Positions 50,893-60,675 are shown, counted from the stretch's first letter. The stretch: 64,000 bases of DNA from an uncultured Halieaceae bacterium (GCA_938074045.1 CALJGI010000006.1:1-64000), one strand, 5' to 3'. Program-made: numbers and translations. The notes: generated from the sequence alone by a model not told the origin.

Positions 50893-52668
50893 ATGTACGA
50901 TCTGAAGATAGTCAATGGCACAGTCTTTGACGGCAGCGGCACTGAACCAGTCGAAACCAATATTGGTGTAAAGAACGGCGTGATTGTTGAGGTTGGTCTC
51001 TGCGCTCATGATGCGATGAGCGTCATTGACGCCTCTGGACAGATAGTCACGCCGGGGTTTATTGATATTCATACCCACTACGATGGTCAGGTTTCCTGGG
51101 ACGAAGAGTTACAGCCTTCGATCAATCACGGCGTGTCGACCGTGGTCATGGGCAGCTGCGGTGTTGGTTTTGCGCCGGTAAGGGCAGAGGACAGGGATAC
51201 GCTGGTGCGCCTGATGGAGGGCGTGGAGGATATTCCCGGGGCAGCTTTGTCAGAAGGAATCAGTTGGGATTGGGAAACCCTGCCCGAGTACATGAACGCG
51301 CTGGACGCCATGCCCCACACCATAGACTATGCGGTTCAGGTAACGCATGACGCCCTGCGGGTTTATGTAATGGGTGAGCGTGCCGTGTTTGATCAGACAG
51401 CCACGACAGATGACATTGCACGCATGCGGTCATTAACCCGGGAGGCACTGGAGGCCGGCGCCATTGGTTTCTCAACAGGACGTTCCGATGTTCATCGCAG
51501 TGCTGACGGCCAATGGACTCCTTCCTCAGAGGCGAGCACGGGAGAACTCGCAGGTATCGCTGAGGCTTTTCAGGGCATGGACCATGGCATTTTGCAGGCA
51601 GTCAATGATTTCAATCTCGAGCGTGACGGCGATCAGTTTGATGTCGAATGGAATGTGTTGATGGAATTTGCTCGAGGTGCCGGCGGTGCGCCGTTTTCCT
51701 TGTCTTTGATGCAACGCGATTTTGCCCCGGACCAATGGCAGCGCATTATTGCGGCGGCCGAACAGGCCAATGAGGATGGCGTGCCGGTTCGCCTGCAGGT
51801 TGCACCGCGTGGTATTGGTGTAACGGTTGGTCTGCAGTGTACCTTCCACCCGTTTATCGGCTTTCCCAGTTACAAGAAGATATCTCACCTGCCCCTGGCG
51901 GAACGCGTCGCTGCGATGCGGGATCCAGCCTTCAAGGCGCAACTGCTGACCGAAAGCTCGGAAAAAATGGCGGGCGACGGCACGCCGGTTCCGCCAATCG
52001 CGGATGCGCTGTTGGCCGCTGTGGATTTTGTGGCCAGTAAAACATTCCGCCTGGGTGATTGTCCCGAGTATGAGCAGACCGCGGAGACCTCGGTCTTGCA
52101 AATGGCCAAGGATGTCGATGTTCCCACCCTGGAAATGATTTACGACCTTATGCTGGAAAACGATGGCATGGAGTTGTTGTACTTTCCCATCTACAACTAT
52201 ACCGAAATGAGTTTTGATAATGTTCTGGCGATGATGCGCCATCCACTGTCGTTACAGGGCCTGTCAGATGGCGGTGCACATGTGGGCACCGTATGCGATT
52301 CCAGTTTTTCCACCTACCTGCTCACTTATTGGGCGCGCGATCGGCAACGTGGTGAACGCCTGGCACTGGCGGACGTTATCAGGCGGCTCACCAGTGATAT
52401 TGCCGACTATGCAGGATTGGCAGATCGTGGTCGCATAAAGACAGGCTTGAAGGCGAACATCAATGTGATTGACTATTCAGCGCTGAAATTGCATGCGCCC
52501 GAGATGGTGCAGGATCTGCCTGCGGGTGGACAGCGTCTGTTGCAGGCGGCGCAGGGTTATTCGGCAGTGATTGTTGCCGGCGAAGTGGTTTTAGAGAATG
52601 ACCAGGTTACAACAGCGCGGCCCGGAAGGTTAGTCAGGGCGGGGCAAATTCAGCGCAGCGCTGCCTGA
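50893..52668 (+). CDS. N-acyl-D-amino-acid deacylase family amidohydrolase
   Basis: 591 residues of the amidohydrolase superfamily. The metal-binding HxH is GFIDIHTHYDGQ near residue 57, followed by SCGVGFAP, which carries a conserved Cys of D-aminoacylases. Later conserved parts are FSTGRSD and LSDGGAHVGTVCD (Asp of the active site). It should hydrolyse an amide bond, such as an N-acyl-D-amino acid; many marine homologues have unknown substrates. The 274 bases between its start and the divergent Rieske gene hold no recognisable gene. Confidence 0.9.
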   Translation: MYDLKIVNGTVFDGSGTEPVETNIGVKNGVIVEVGLCAHDAMSVIDASGQIVTPGFIDIHTHYDGQVSWDEELQPSINHGVSTVVMGSCGVGFAPVRAEDRDTLVRLMEGVEDIPGAALSEGISWDWETLPEYMNALDAMPHTIDYAVQVTHDALRVYVMGERAVFDQTATTDDIARMRSLTREALEAGAIGFSTGRSDVHRSADGQWTPSSEASTGELAGIAEAFQGMDHGILQAVNDFNLERDGDQFDVEWNVLMEFARGAGGAPFSLSLMQRDFAPDQWQRIIAAAEQANEDGVPVRLQVAPRGIGVTVGLQCTFHPFIGFPSYKKISHLPLAERVAAMRDPAFKAQLLTESSEKMAGDGTPVPPIADALLAAVDFVASKTFRLGDCPEYEQTAETSVLQMAKDVDVPTLEMIYDLMLENDGMELLYFPIYNYTEMSFDNVLAMMRHPLSLQGLSDGGAHVGTVCDSSFSTYLLTYWARDRQRGERLALADVIRRLTSDIADYAGLADRGRIKTGLKANINVIDYSALKLHAPEMVQDLPAGGQRLLQAAQGYSAVIVAGEVVLENDQVTTARPGRLVRAGQIQRSAA

Positions 52669-52728
52669 GTTGGTAGAACAGGCGGTACACCCGCCCGTGC
52701 TTGCAGTCGCCCCCGTCAAACACGCCGG

Positions 52729-54912
52729 TCAGGGTGCTTGCGCCAATCTTTTTTCTCCACGCTCATGACCCAGCTGAGCCTCGTGCACGACATAGGCTTT
52801 AACGGCCTCCGCCTCCTCGCTGGTCATGTAATCTTTCCAGGCAGGCATGCCATTGGTTTTCAGCGCTCCATCCATGACGATGGCCTGCCATGCTGATGCG
52901 ACTGCGTCTATGCGATAACGCAGGTCCGGTAGCATACCTGAACTGGTGGCATTACCGCCGTGACAAGCAGCACAATACAGGTGGAATAACGGACGTCCCT
53001 CCGCCACTTGTTTAGCTGAACCTTTCTCCACCGTAGGTGCGGCCAGCATTTGTTCGACGCGATCGGGTGGCATGGGCAACTGCGCTTTTCCGTCCAATTT
53101 GTAGACCAGTATTCGGCTGGTATTGACAAAATTGTGCTGGCCCAGCATTACGCCGAGTACGAGAGCAGAGTCTCCGCCCCAACCCTGCATTACGGCGACA
53201 TACTGTTCGCCCTCAATCTCATAGCTTATCGGCGCGGCGATTACACCACCGTAGACCTGTTGGTTCCACAGACGATCGCCTGTATCGGCTGCATAGGCAC
53301 TGAACTCGCCTTCCAGATTACCTTGGAATAGAAGGTTTCCTGCCGTCGAGAGCAACCCGCTACCGGAATACAGGCCACCTTCCCGGCGCCAGACCTCCTG
53401 ATTGGCAATTGGGTCCCAGGCTATCAGCACGGCGCGCAATCCCTGGCTGAGTTCATTGCGTTGCGTAACGCTCAACTCATCCGGGACAGAAAATAGCAGA
53501 CTCATATCGTAATTCAGGTTGCCCACTGTTTTGCGGCGCTCGGTGTGGTGTTCTTCGCGATACATGGCGGCGTTCGCCAGCGCTGGAATATACACATAGC
53601 CGGTGTCAGCGCTGTATGTCATCGGGTGCCAGGTATGTGCACCCACCGAAGCCGGCACCACGACAAAGCTGCCGTCACCCGAGCGTGCACGCGGATTCTC
53701 AACCGGGCGGCCAGTTTCCGGGTCGACGTGGGTGGCCCAGGTGATTGGCATGTAGTTGTTGGCCGAGATCAACTCTCCAGTCACCCGGTCGACTACGTAG
53801 AAGAACCCGTTTTTTGGTGCCTGCATAATGACCTTGCGCGTAGCGCCATCGATTTCCAGTTCCGCCAGAATCATGTGTTGTGTGGCGGTAAAGTCCCATG
53901 TGTCGCCGGGGGTGGTCTGGTAGTGCCAGACGTATTCTCCGGTATCCGCGTTTACCGCCACTATGGAGGCGAGAAACAGGTTGTCACCACCCTCGGGGCT
54001 GCGCAGCTTATGATTCCAGGTGGAGCCATTGCCCACGCCGATATAGAGCAGATTGAGCTCCGGGTCGAAGGCAAATGAATCCCAGGCTGTGCCACCACCC
54101 TTGCCGTTGTTCCACCATTCGCCGGTCCAGGTTTCTGCAATCATTTTTTGGGTATCGTCTTCAAAGCCCTCAGCGGGGTTGCCCGGAACGGTAAAAAACC
54201 GCCAGGCCTTCTCGCCTGTGTCCGCCACGTAGGCAGTAACGTATCCCCTTACACCCATCTCAGCACCGCCATTGCCAATGATGACATTGCCCTTCACAAC
54301 CCGGGGAGCACCTGTAATGGTATAGGGGTCAGTGTCATTGATCAGTGTCTCTACCTCCCAGACCACGCTGCCATTATTGCGATCCAGTGCTATCAAGCGA
54401 CCATCCAGCGTGGCGACATAGACGTTGTTACCCCACAGGGCGACGCCGCGATTAACCACATCACAACACGCTACGCCCCCTACTTCCCCGGGTACTTTAG
54501 GGTCATATTGCCAGAGTAGCTCACCGGTTTTTGCATTGAGCGCAAAAACCAGACTCCAGGGACCCGTGGTATACATAACGCCATCGGCGATAAGAGGCGT
54601 GGCCTCCACACCGCGTCGGTGTGGCAGATCGTAGTACCAGGCGAGTCCCAGTTTTTCGATATTGGTATCGGTCACACTCTTAAGAGGACTGAAGCGTTGT
54701 TCGGCATAATCGCGGCCGTGTGACAACCACTCTCCCGGAGCACTGTCGGCAGCCATTATCCGTTCGCCGGTGATGAGCGGCGGTGCAGCGGATAGTGGTG
54801 CCGGGGCTTCACTTTGCATCTCTTTGTTAACAGAAGCTTTTTGACAGGCTGAAAGACAGATGGCCAAGGCACCGAGGATAAAGGCGGTGCCCAGCTTGCG
54901 ATAAGGATTCAT
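52729..54912 (-). CDS. Lipoprotein quinohemoprotein alcohol dehydrogenase (PQQ and haem c)
   Basis: About 727 residues. The ATG at 54912 has GGAG 5 bases upstream. The signal ends in CLSAC, so it is lipid-anchored. Residues about 50-600 form an eight-bladed PQQ propeller with the adjacent-Cys pair (GVACCDVVNRG), GGGTAWDS, and GDTWDFTATQ containing the catalytic Asp. The C-terminus has a haem c domain (YCAACHGGN). This is the type II quinohemoprotein plan. The residue two after the catalytic Asp is Thr, not the Asp of lanthanide-dependent enzymes. It oxidises alcohols in the periplasm and passes electrons through the haem. It is convergent with the amidohydrolase. Confidence 0.93.
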   Translation of the reverse strand: MNPYRKLGTAFILGALAICLSACQKASVNKEMQSEAPAPLSAAPPLITGERIMAADSAPGEWLSHGRDYAEQRFSPLKSVTDTNIEKLGLAWYYDLPHRRGVEATPLIADGVMYTTGPWSLVFALNAKTGELLWQYDPKVPGEVGGVACCDVVNRGVALWGNNVYVATLDGRLIALDRNNGSVVWEVETLINDTDPYTITGAPRVVKGNVIIGNGGAEMGVRGYVTAYVADTGEKAWRFFTVPGNPAEGFEDDTQKMIAETWTGEWWNNGKGGGTAWDSFAFDPELNLLYIGVGNGSTWNHKLRSPEGGDNLFLASIVAVNADTGEYVWHYQTTPGDTWDFTATQHMILAELEIDGATRKVIMQAPKNGFFYVVDRVTGELISANNYMPITWATHVDPETGRPVENPRARSGDGSFVVVPASVGAHTWHPMTYSADTGYVYIPALANAAMYREEHHTERRKTVGNLNYDMSLLFSVPDELSVTQRNELSQGLRAVLIAWDPIANQEVWRREGGLYSGSGLLSTAGNLLFQGNLEGEFSAYAADTGDRLWNQQVYGGVIAAPISYEIEGEQYVAVMQGWGGDSALVLGVMLGQHNFVNTSRILVYKLDGKAQLPMPPDRVEQMLAAPTVEKGSAKQVAEGRPLFHLYCAACHGGNATSSGMLPDLRYRIDAVASAWQAIVMDGALKTNGMPAWKDYMTSEEAEAVKAYVVHEAQLGHERGEKRLAQAP

Positions 54913-55046
54913 TAACACTCCGTGAGCATAACTAAATGCTTGTTATTGACCTTAGATTACCTTGCATCTGGCGTGAATGGTAGAAGCGGGTCCACGACAG
55001 TCTGGGTCGTGTTCGGACTGGTGCACACAGAGGAAATTGTCGCTGC

Positions 55047-56285
55047 TTAGCTGGGAAACTTCAGCGTCGCCACAAGTTCAGTTTTTTGGTTCTCTACTGA
55101 CGCCATTACACCGTGCCTTTCGCAGAGTCGTTGTACTATTGAAAGTCCCAGCCCGGTGCCCTGCGGCGCCTGCTGGTAGATGTCAGGTATGCCCGGCGCC
55201 ACCGGATTACTCACATTGAGCATACCATCCTTGTATGCAATACGAATCCAGCCTGATTCCGTGTACTGGAAGGCATTACCAAGTAAATTCTGCAGCAATA
55301 TGCGCAGGACCGGCTCCGGGCATGCGACAGTATCGGATGGTAAAAGCTGTATATCTATTTCCACAGACTTGTCATCCAGTTTGCTGGATTGGTCGACAAT
55401 AATCTGCTCGATCAGCGGTAGCAGACTCACCAGGGGCTGTCCCTCATCGAGGGATTTTTCCCGGGCCAATGACAACAGCGCTTCTATGGTTTGATTCATT
55501 TCAATCACAGCCTGTTCAATGCGCTTGATCTGTTCCCGTGGTTTTCCGGTTACAGAGTTGTCCAACAGCAATAGTTCAACGGCACCCCGGGTCACGGCAA
55601 CCGGCGTGCGCAATTCATGACTGGCATCGCGGGTGAAATTGCGTTCCCTGTCGAGAAAACCCTGGGTGCGGGCGAGCATCGATTCAAGGGTTTGCGCCAG
55701 TGTTCCAATTTCGTTTTCAGGGTAATTATCGGCAAATTGCGAGGGCAGATTTTCAGCGGTGGCAGTGTCGAACAACTTTGCCAATTTCTCTAGCGGCATG
55801 ATGGTGGAGCGAGACACCGCGTAGGCCAGACCCATGGCAATAAGACTGACAATAATCGCGAGCACCAATAGAAAGCTACTGAATCCACTTACCGCCGGAC
55901 GCACAAAAAGTTGCTGGCTGACCTCAGCCACGAGATAGCTGTAGCCAGGAAAATTGAGTGCACGCAAATGGTAGTGTCGTCCCTCCAAACCACTAATTTC
56001 TGTCTGGTTCGGATGGTCGCGCAGGTGGTCTTCAATTTCGGCGGGCAGAGGCTCATTAGCAGCGTAAACAACCATATACGACTTGCTGCTTTGCAGGGGC
56101 ATCTGATTGGCTTCGTACTGTCTCGTCAGGTACTGAATTTCTTCTTCCATCTGCCAGACGAAAAAACGATCCTCCATGTCGTACAAGAGCAGAAAGCTGA
56201 AGCTGCTAAATACCAGGGAGACGAAAAAGGCCAGGCTGGTCATGGTGAAGGTTATTCGGCGACGGATAGACTTTTTGGCTTCCAT
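55047..56285 (-). CDS. Sensor histidine kinase
   Basis: 412 residues. Membrane spans lie at about residues 13-35 and 132-156, enclosing a periplasmic sensor of about 95 residues. A HAMP-like linker follows, then HisKA with the phospho-acceptor His223 (ASHELRTP), the N-box NLLGNAFQYTES and the G2 box GTGLGLSIVQRL. The D-box region is short (LNVSNPVAPG). It overlaps the response-regulator stop by one base (TAATG), so the two are made together. The signal is unknown; the sensor part has no recognised domain. Confidence 0.92.
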   Translation of the reverse strand: MEAKKSIRRRITFTMTSLAFFVSLVFSSFSFLLLYDMEDRFFVWQMEEEIQYLTRQYEANQMPLQSSKSYMVVYAANEPLPAEIEDHLRDHPNQTEISGLEGRHYHLRALNFPGYSYLVAEVSQQLFVRPAVSGFSSFLLVLAIIVSLIAMGLAYAVSRSTIMPLEKLAKLFDTATAENLPSQFADNYPENEIGTLAQTLESMLARTQGFLDRERNFTRDASHELRTPVAVTRGAVELLLLDNSVTGKPREQIKRIEQAVIEMNQTIEALLSLAREKSLDEGQPLVSLLPLIEQIIVDQSSKLDDKSVEIDIQLLPSDTVACPEPVLRILLQNLLGNAFQYTESGWIRIAYKDGMLNVSNPVAPGIPDIYQQAPQGTGLGLSIVQRLCERHGVMASVENQKTELVATLKFPS

Positions 56286-56971
56286 TATTGTTTCTCCGCC
56301 TGCAAGGAAAAGCCCGCGCCGTGTACTGTTTTGATCATGGCATGGGCATATGGCTTGTCCAGTATTCGGCGCAACTGGTAGATGTGGGAGCGAAGTGAAT
56401 CGGAGTCTGGAGGATCATCACCCCAGATCTTGAGGGTCAGCTCAGAACGTGTGACGACTCCGGGGGCGGCTTCGGCCAGATGTAAGAGCAATTGGTAGCA
56501 GGTGGCATTCAGCGCCAGTGATTGGCCGTTGCGCTTCACCTCTCTCGAGCGACGATCAATAGTGAGTGTGCCAATCACAAGTTCTTCCGCGTCGTGTAAA
56601 CGGTAGCGCCTGGACAATGCCTGGCAGCGCATCATCAACTCCTCAAGCGCAAAGGGTTTGGTGAGATAGTCGTCTGTACCCAGTTCGAACCCGGTCACCT
56701 TGTCTTCCAGGCTATCCCGGGCCGTAAGCATGAGTACGGGGATGTGGGTGGGTGAGTGTTCCCGCAATCCTCGAATAACATCCCAACCGTCCATTCCGGG
56801 TAGAGCGAGGTCAAGGATCAACACATCCGGTACTTTTTCCAGCACCATTTCCAGTCCAGTGTTACCGCGGCTCGCATAGTCCACCACATGTCCACGATCT
56901 GAAAAGTAGTCGATAATGTTTGCTGCAATTGCGGAGTTGTCCTCGACAAGTGCGATGTGAAGCGGATTCAT
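56285..56971 (-). CDS. OmpR/PhoB-family response regulator
   Basis: 228 residues. Receiver domain residues 1-118, with Asp54 (LILDLALPG) as phosphorylation site, the acidic pair in VEDN and Lys in LTKPF. The C-terminal winged helix (residues 130-225) shows SREVKRNGQSLALN and RSHIYQLRRIL. Transcribed before the kinase gene. A pair of 7-base direct repeats spaced 11 bases apart lies about 165 bases upstream (57133-57150) and is a candidate binding site for autoregulation. Confidence 0.93.
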   Translation of the reverse strand: MNPLHIALVEDNSAIAANIIDYFSDRGHVVDYASRGNTGLEMVLEKVPDVLILDLALPGMDGWDVIRGLREHSPTHIPVLMLTARDSLEDKVTGFELGTDDYLTKPFALEELMMRCQALSRRYRLHDAEELVIGTLTIDRRSREVKRNGQSLALNATCYQLLLHLAEAAPGVVTRSELTLKIWGDDPPDSDSLRSHIYQLRRILDKPYAHAMIKTVHGAGFSLQAEKQ

Positions 56972-57132
56972 TTCAGTTGACTTTCATGTTGCGGCGTATC
57001 AGATCGAATGCTGTAACATCTGGCGGCGATAAACAACAGCGGTACTGCGGCTGAGCCAGAATTGTATTTGCGAACGTTTTCATTGTTCAGGATCTGATTT
57101 TGATCAAGTTGGACCGAGACTACACATGACAA

Positions 57133-57150
57133 TGTGAAACAGATGTGAAA
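57133..57150. promoter_or_regulatory. Candidate response-regulator operator (direct repeats)
   Basis: TGTGAAA occurs at 57133-57139 and again at 57144-57150, an 11-base period. OmpR/PhoB-type regulators usually bind head-to-tail repeats with this spacing. It lies upstream of the response-regulator gene (start 56971) and just beyond the end of the acyl reductase gene, next to that gene's terminator. Two repeats of 7 bases can arise by chance, so confidence is low. Confidence 0.4.
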
Positions 57151-57188
57151 TAAAAAATGCCGAGGCGCATTGCATCATGCCTCGGCAT
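57147..57188 (-). terminator. Intrinsic terminator of the fatty acyl reductase gene
   Basis: On the minus strand a perfect 10-bp stem (ATGCCGAGGC pairing with GCCTCGGCAT, 12-base loop, 57157-57188) is followed directly by TTTTTTATTT (57147-57156). This is a classic Rho-independent terminator, placed about 43 bases after the stop of the acyl reductase gene. Confidence 0.85.
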
Positions 57189-57230
57189 CAGCCATCTCCA
57201 ATTATAGGGGTCGCGTGTTGTGCACTGGTT

Positions 57231-59216
57231 TTAGAAGTGCACGCCCTTCATCAACGCCGCCATTGCAACCTGCTCACTGGACGGCTCCACCTGCTCTTTA
57301 CTGTCTATACCCCTGGAGGCATTGGAGTCATCGAACATCCGGAAAGGAATATTCATGGCCGTTGCCGTCAGCTTGGGTGCTACCAGGTGCATGATCTGGA
57401 ACATGCGTCCCATGCCTGTCACAACTCTGCTGGGTTTATTTATAACGGCGTCAACCACCATGTCCGCAGCCTGCTCGGGAGACAGGGTTGGAGCCACGTC
57501 ATATATCTTGGTCGGTCCAATCATTGGTGTCCTCACCAACGGCATATTGATGTTGGTAAAGTGAATATTGCGATCACAAAACTCGGCTTCGGCACAGCGC
57601 GTCCAACCTTCCAGGGCTGACTTGGAGGCGATGTAGGCGGAGAACCGGGCGGGTGGACCTACTACACCGATGGACGAAACATTGATGATGTGTCCGCTGC
57701 GACGTTCACTCATCTGTGGCAGTACGCCCAGAGACAAACGCAGACAGCCGAAGTAATTCAGTTGCATGGTACGCTCGAAATCGTGGAAGCGGTCGTAGCT
57801 GTGTTCCACGGCGCGCCGTATGCTCCGTCCCGCATTATTTATGAGTACGTCTACCCGCTCGTGGTCCGACAGCACCTGCTGTATAAAGCTATCGCAGGAT
57901 TCCAGATCCGAAATATCGCAGGTATACACATGACACTCGCCGCCTGCCACTTCAATCTGAGCCTTGGCGTCTTCCAGTGTTTCCAGTGTCCTTCCGGTGA
58001 TCACAATTTTAGCGCCAGCTTCACCTAGACGGATGGCAGAAGCGAGACCAATGCCGGTTCCAGCACCGGTGATTACGACCACCTTGTCCGCGACATTGCC
58101 GCGCAGTGTTCTGTCGATGAAAAGCTCGGGATCGAGATTGCGTTCCCAGTAGTCCCAGAGCTGAGCCGCATAGCTGTTCAAGCGGGGAACTTCGATGCCG
58201 GTTCCGCGCAGAGCAATTTCGGTTTCGCGATTGTCGTAGCGCGTATTCCAGGTGAAAAATAATGTCGCATCCGCGGGCATGCCTATGCTGTTCATGGCGG
58301 TGGATAACAGCCTTTTGACGGGAGGCAGCTTGCTGAGCATTGAGACCATCGCCGTGGGTACGAAGGAAAAAACCCGGGTATCGAGGCGCAGCGCAAAGCG
58401 GGGTGCCTTGGCCGCATCGGCGAAAATATTCATCATTTCACCGGCGGTGTAATGGTCCGGGTTGGTCAAATGAAATGCCCGGTAGTCGGCGCCGTCCATG
58501 TGTGCAATGTGGTCCATGGCATCAACCACATAATCTACCGGTACGATATTAAAGCAACCTGCGTCCACGCCTACCAGGGGGAACCAGGGTGGCAGGGCTT
58601 TGCGTAACTTTGCGATGCTCGGAAAGCTGTAGTACGGCCCGTCCGCCTTGTCTATTTCCCCAGTTTCGGAGTGTCCTACCACAGCGGCCGGTCTATATAC
58701 CCGCCACGGGATAGTGCAGTGCTTGCGCACCAGGCCCTCGGATTCGTGCTTGGTCTTGAAATAGGGGTGAGTGAGATCACCGGCCTCCTCAAACATGCCC
58801 TCGCGAAAAGTGCCTTCATATTTGCCGGCCGCGGCGATGGAGCTGGTGTGATGGAACAGCCCGGCCGAGATATCCTCGGCACATTGGACAGCGTTGCGGG
58901 TGCCCTCCACGTTGGCAATCTGCTGGCTTTCGTCGGAGGCATTGAGATCATAGATCGCCGCCACGTGAAAGAAGTGGTCTATCTTGCCGCGCAGCAGATC
59001 TCTGGTGGCCTCGTCAATGCCCAGCAGTGGTTCACTGAGATCGCCGTACACAGGCCGGATGCGACTTTCCTGTCCCGGGAAGCGTGCCAACAGTGCATCC
59101 ACTTTGTGGGTGGAGGCTTCCCTGGCCAGGATATGGATATCTCCCTCGCGCTCCAGCAGCTTGCCAATCAAAAATCGGCCTATAAATCCGGTGGCTCCAG
59201 TAACGAAGTAGGTCAT
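57231..59216 (-). CDS. Two-domain fatty acyl-CoA/ACP reductase (FAR, Maqu_2507 type)
   Basis: 661 residues, the same length and domain order as the characterised Marinobacter reductase. Residues 1-370 form an extended SDR/NAD-binding_4 domain: TGATGFIGRF, FHHTSSIAAAG, YFKTKHESEG and YRPAAVVGHSETGE. Residues 375-661 form a classical SDR domain: ITGAGTGIG, NNAGRSIRRA, NVSSIGV, YIASKSALEG and FTNINMPLVRTPMI. In this family one polypeptide reduces acyl-CoA or acyl-ACP through aldehyde to fatty alcohol with NADPH, usually for wax esters. GGAG precedes the ATG at about 7 bases. A strong terminator follows. No wax ester synthase is in the window. Confidence 0.93.
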   Translation of the reverse strand: MTYFVTGATGFIGRFLIGKLLEREGDIHILAREASTHKVDALLARFPGQESRIRPVYGDLSEPLLGIDEATRDLLRGKIDHFFHVAAIYDLNASDESQQIANVEGTRNAVQCAEDISAGLFHHTSSIAAAGKYEGTFREGMFEEAGDLTHPYFKTKHESEGLVRKHCTIPWRVYRPAAVVGHSETGEIDKADGPYYSFPSIAKLRKALPPWFPLVGVDAGCFNIVPVDYVVDAMDHIAHMDGADYRAFHLTNPDHYTAGEMMNIFADAAKAPRFALRLDTRVFSFVPTAMVSMLSKLPPVKRLLSTAMNSIGMPADATLFFTWNTRYDNRETEIALRGTGIEVPRLNSYAAQLWDYWERNLDPELFIDRTLRGNVADKVVVITGAGTGIGLASAIRLGEAGAKIVITGRTLETLEDAKAQIEVAGGECHVYTCDISDLESCDSFIQQVLSDHERVDVLINNAGRSIRRAVEHSYDRFHDFERTMQLNYFGCLRLSLGVLPQMSERRSGHIINVSSIGVVGPPARFSAYIASKSALEGWTRCAEAEFCDRNIHFTNINMPLVRTPMIGPTKIYDVAPTLSPEQAADMVVDAVINKPSRVVTGMGRMFQIMHLVAPKLTATAMNIPFRMFDDSNASRGIDSKEQVEPSSEQVAMAALMKGVHF

Positions 59217-59385
59217 GACGTATCTCCTTGCTGATTATTGCTGTGAGGCGGGGGGACTGGGATTCATTACTCCTAATAGCTTGCAGGAGAGTGTAGGTCC
59301 CGGCCTGCGGGTTGCCCATGGCCGATAATGTCAAAATTTATGGGCAGATCGTTTCAACACCCTATACCGGGTGCCGGAGAGGGCT

Positions 59386-60675
59386 CTATTTCGCCCAACT
59401 TCGATCCAGTCTGTCCAGTGTATTTGTGGTGAAACGGTATGCGAGTACTGCCGGAATTCGCAATGCTGTTCCCCCCGGGACCCGCCGCTGTGGTATCCCG
59501 GCGAGGAGTTCAAATTCGGGACTTTCGTCCTGGATGGCCTGGGCCAGATATTTGCCAACCATGGGTGCCAGCGCCAGACCGTGACCAGTGTAACCCTGAG
59601 CATAGTAGAGATTCGGTGCGAGAGTGCCGACGTCGGGCATGTGTGAGCGGGTTCCAGCAAGATTGCCACCCCATACAAAGTCCAGTTCTACCCCCGCCAG
59701 CTGAGGGTAGACAAACTCCAGATGCCTGGCGCATTCGCTGCGCAGGTTGCGTGGTGGATAGCCGGGTATGCCAATACCGCAGCCCATGGTCAGACGACCA
59801 TCAGGTGTCTTGCGGAAAAAGTGCACGCTGCGGCTGGTATCCCAGATACACATGTCACCGTTGATCAGGTTGGATAGCGTTTCGTCGTCCAGCACTGCGG
59901 TTGCAGCCTGATAATTCTCCACCGGTAGAATGCGACCGGCCATCGCCTTGTTCAGTTTCCCCAGGTATCCGTTGCAACCCAGAATTCCATAGTTCGCCGT
60001 AACTGAGCCGTCGGGGCAGATCATTTTGAGCGGATCACCAAAGCAAATTTTTTCCACCGGGCTCATCTCGTGAATGGTAACGCCGGCGGTAACAGCCGCT
60101 TGCGCGAGGCCCAGACAATACTTGAGAGGATTGAGATGCCCCGCCCGATTGGTGTTGATCGCACCGTAGTAGCGTGGGCTGCCACATATGTTGCTCAGGG
60201 AATCACGGTCGTAGCTGGTATACACATGGGACCCGTATCCCTCAACAATGAGGACGTGGTCCAGCAGATTATTCAGGTCCGCGGGGGTGGCGGCGCAGGC
60301 CATATTCCCCACGCGGAAATCACACTCGATCTGGTACTCCGCGCAGAGTGAATGAAAGAGTTCCAGGGCATCGATTGAGATATCCCATAATTGCCGAGCC
60401 CGCTGCTCGCCATAGAGGGCAATCAATTGCGGTTGCAGTTCAACCATGGCGATGCCCAGTTGACCTCCGTTGCGACCAGAAGCACCCCAGCCGACGCGCT
60501 GGGCTTCCAGTACGCATACCTTATATCCCAGTTGCGCCAGGTGTAGCGCGGCACTAAGGCTGGTGTAGCCGGCGCCGACGATAGCTACGTCATAGCGCTG
60601 ATCGCCGCCCAGGGGGGTAAACTCCGGCAACAGGCGTGCTGCCGATGCGTGGTGTGAGGGGGGATAAGTTGCCAT
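59386..60675 (-). CDS. FAD-dependent amine oxidoreductase (PuuB/DadA-like)
   Basis: 429 residues. The FAD-binding motif is VAIVGAGYTSLSAALHL, followed by LEAQRVGWGASGRNGGQ, typical of gamma-glutamylputrescine oxidase and related DAO-family oxidases. The C-terminal flavin-binding stretch is YAQGYTGHGLALAP. Such enzymes oxidise amino groups, such as those of gamma-glutamylputrescine or D-amino acids, giving aldehyde or ketone plus ammonia and H2O2 or a reduced carrier. The start lies 3 bases after the MaoC gene stop, so co-transcription with the hydratase pair is likely even though the biochemistry differs. Confidence 0.88.
   Translation of the reverse strand: MATYPPSHHASAARLLPEFTPLGGDQRYDVAIVGAGYTSLSAALHLAQLGYKVCVLEAQRVGWGASGRNGGQLGIAMVELQPQLIALYGEQRARQLWDISIDALELFHSLCAEYQIECDFRVGNMACAATPADLNNLLDHVLIVEGYGSHVYTSYDRDSLSNICGSPRYYGAINTNRAGHLNPLKYCLGLAQAAVTAGVTIHEMSPVEKICFGDPLKMICPDGSVTANYGILGCNGYLGKLNKAMAGRILPVENYQAATAVLDDETLSNLINGDMCIWDTSRSVHFFRKTPDGRLTMGCGIGIPGYPPRNLRSECARHLEFVYPQLAGVELDFVWGGNLAGTRSHMPDVGTLAPNLYYAQGYTGHGLALAPMVGKYLAQAIQDESPEFELLAGIPQRRVPGGTALRIPAVLAYRFTTNTLDRLDRSWAK

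Noticed and set aside
51526..52242. Minus-strand open frame opposite the amidohydrolase
   Set aside because: Entirely inside a well-conserved gene on the other strand and without recognisable features.
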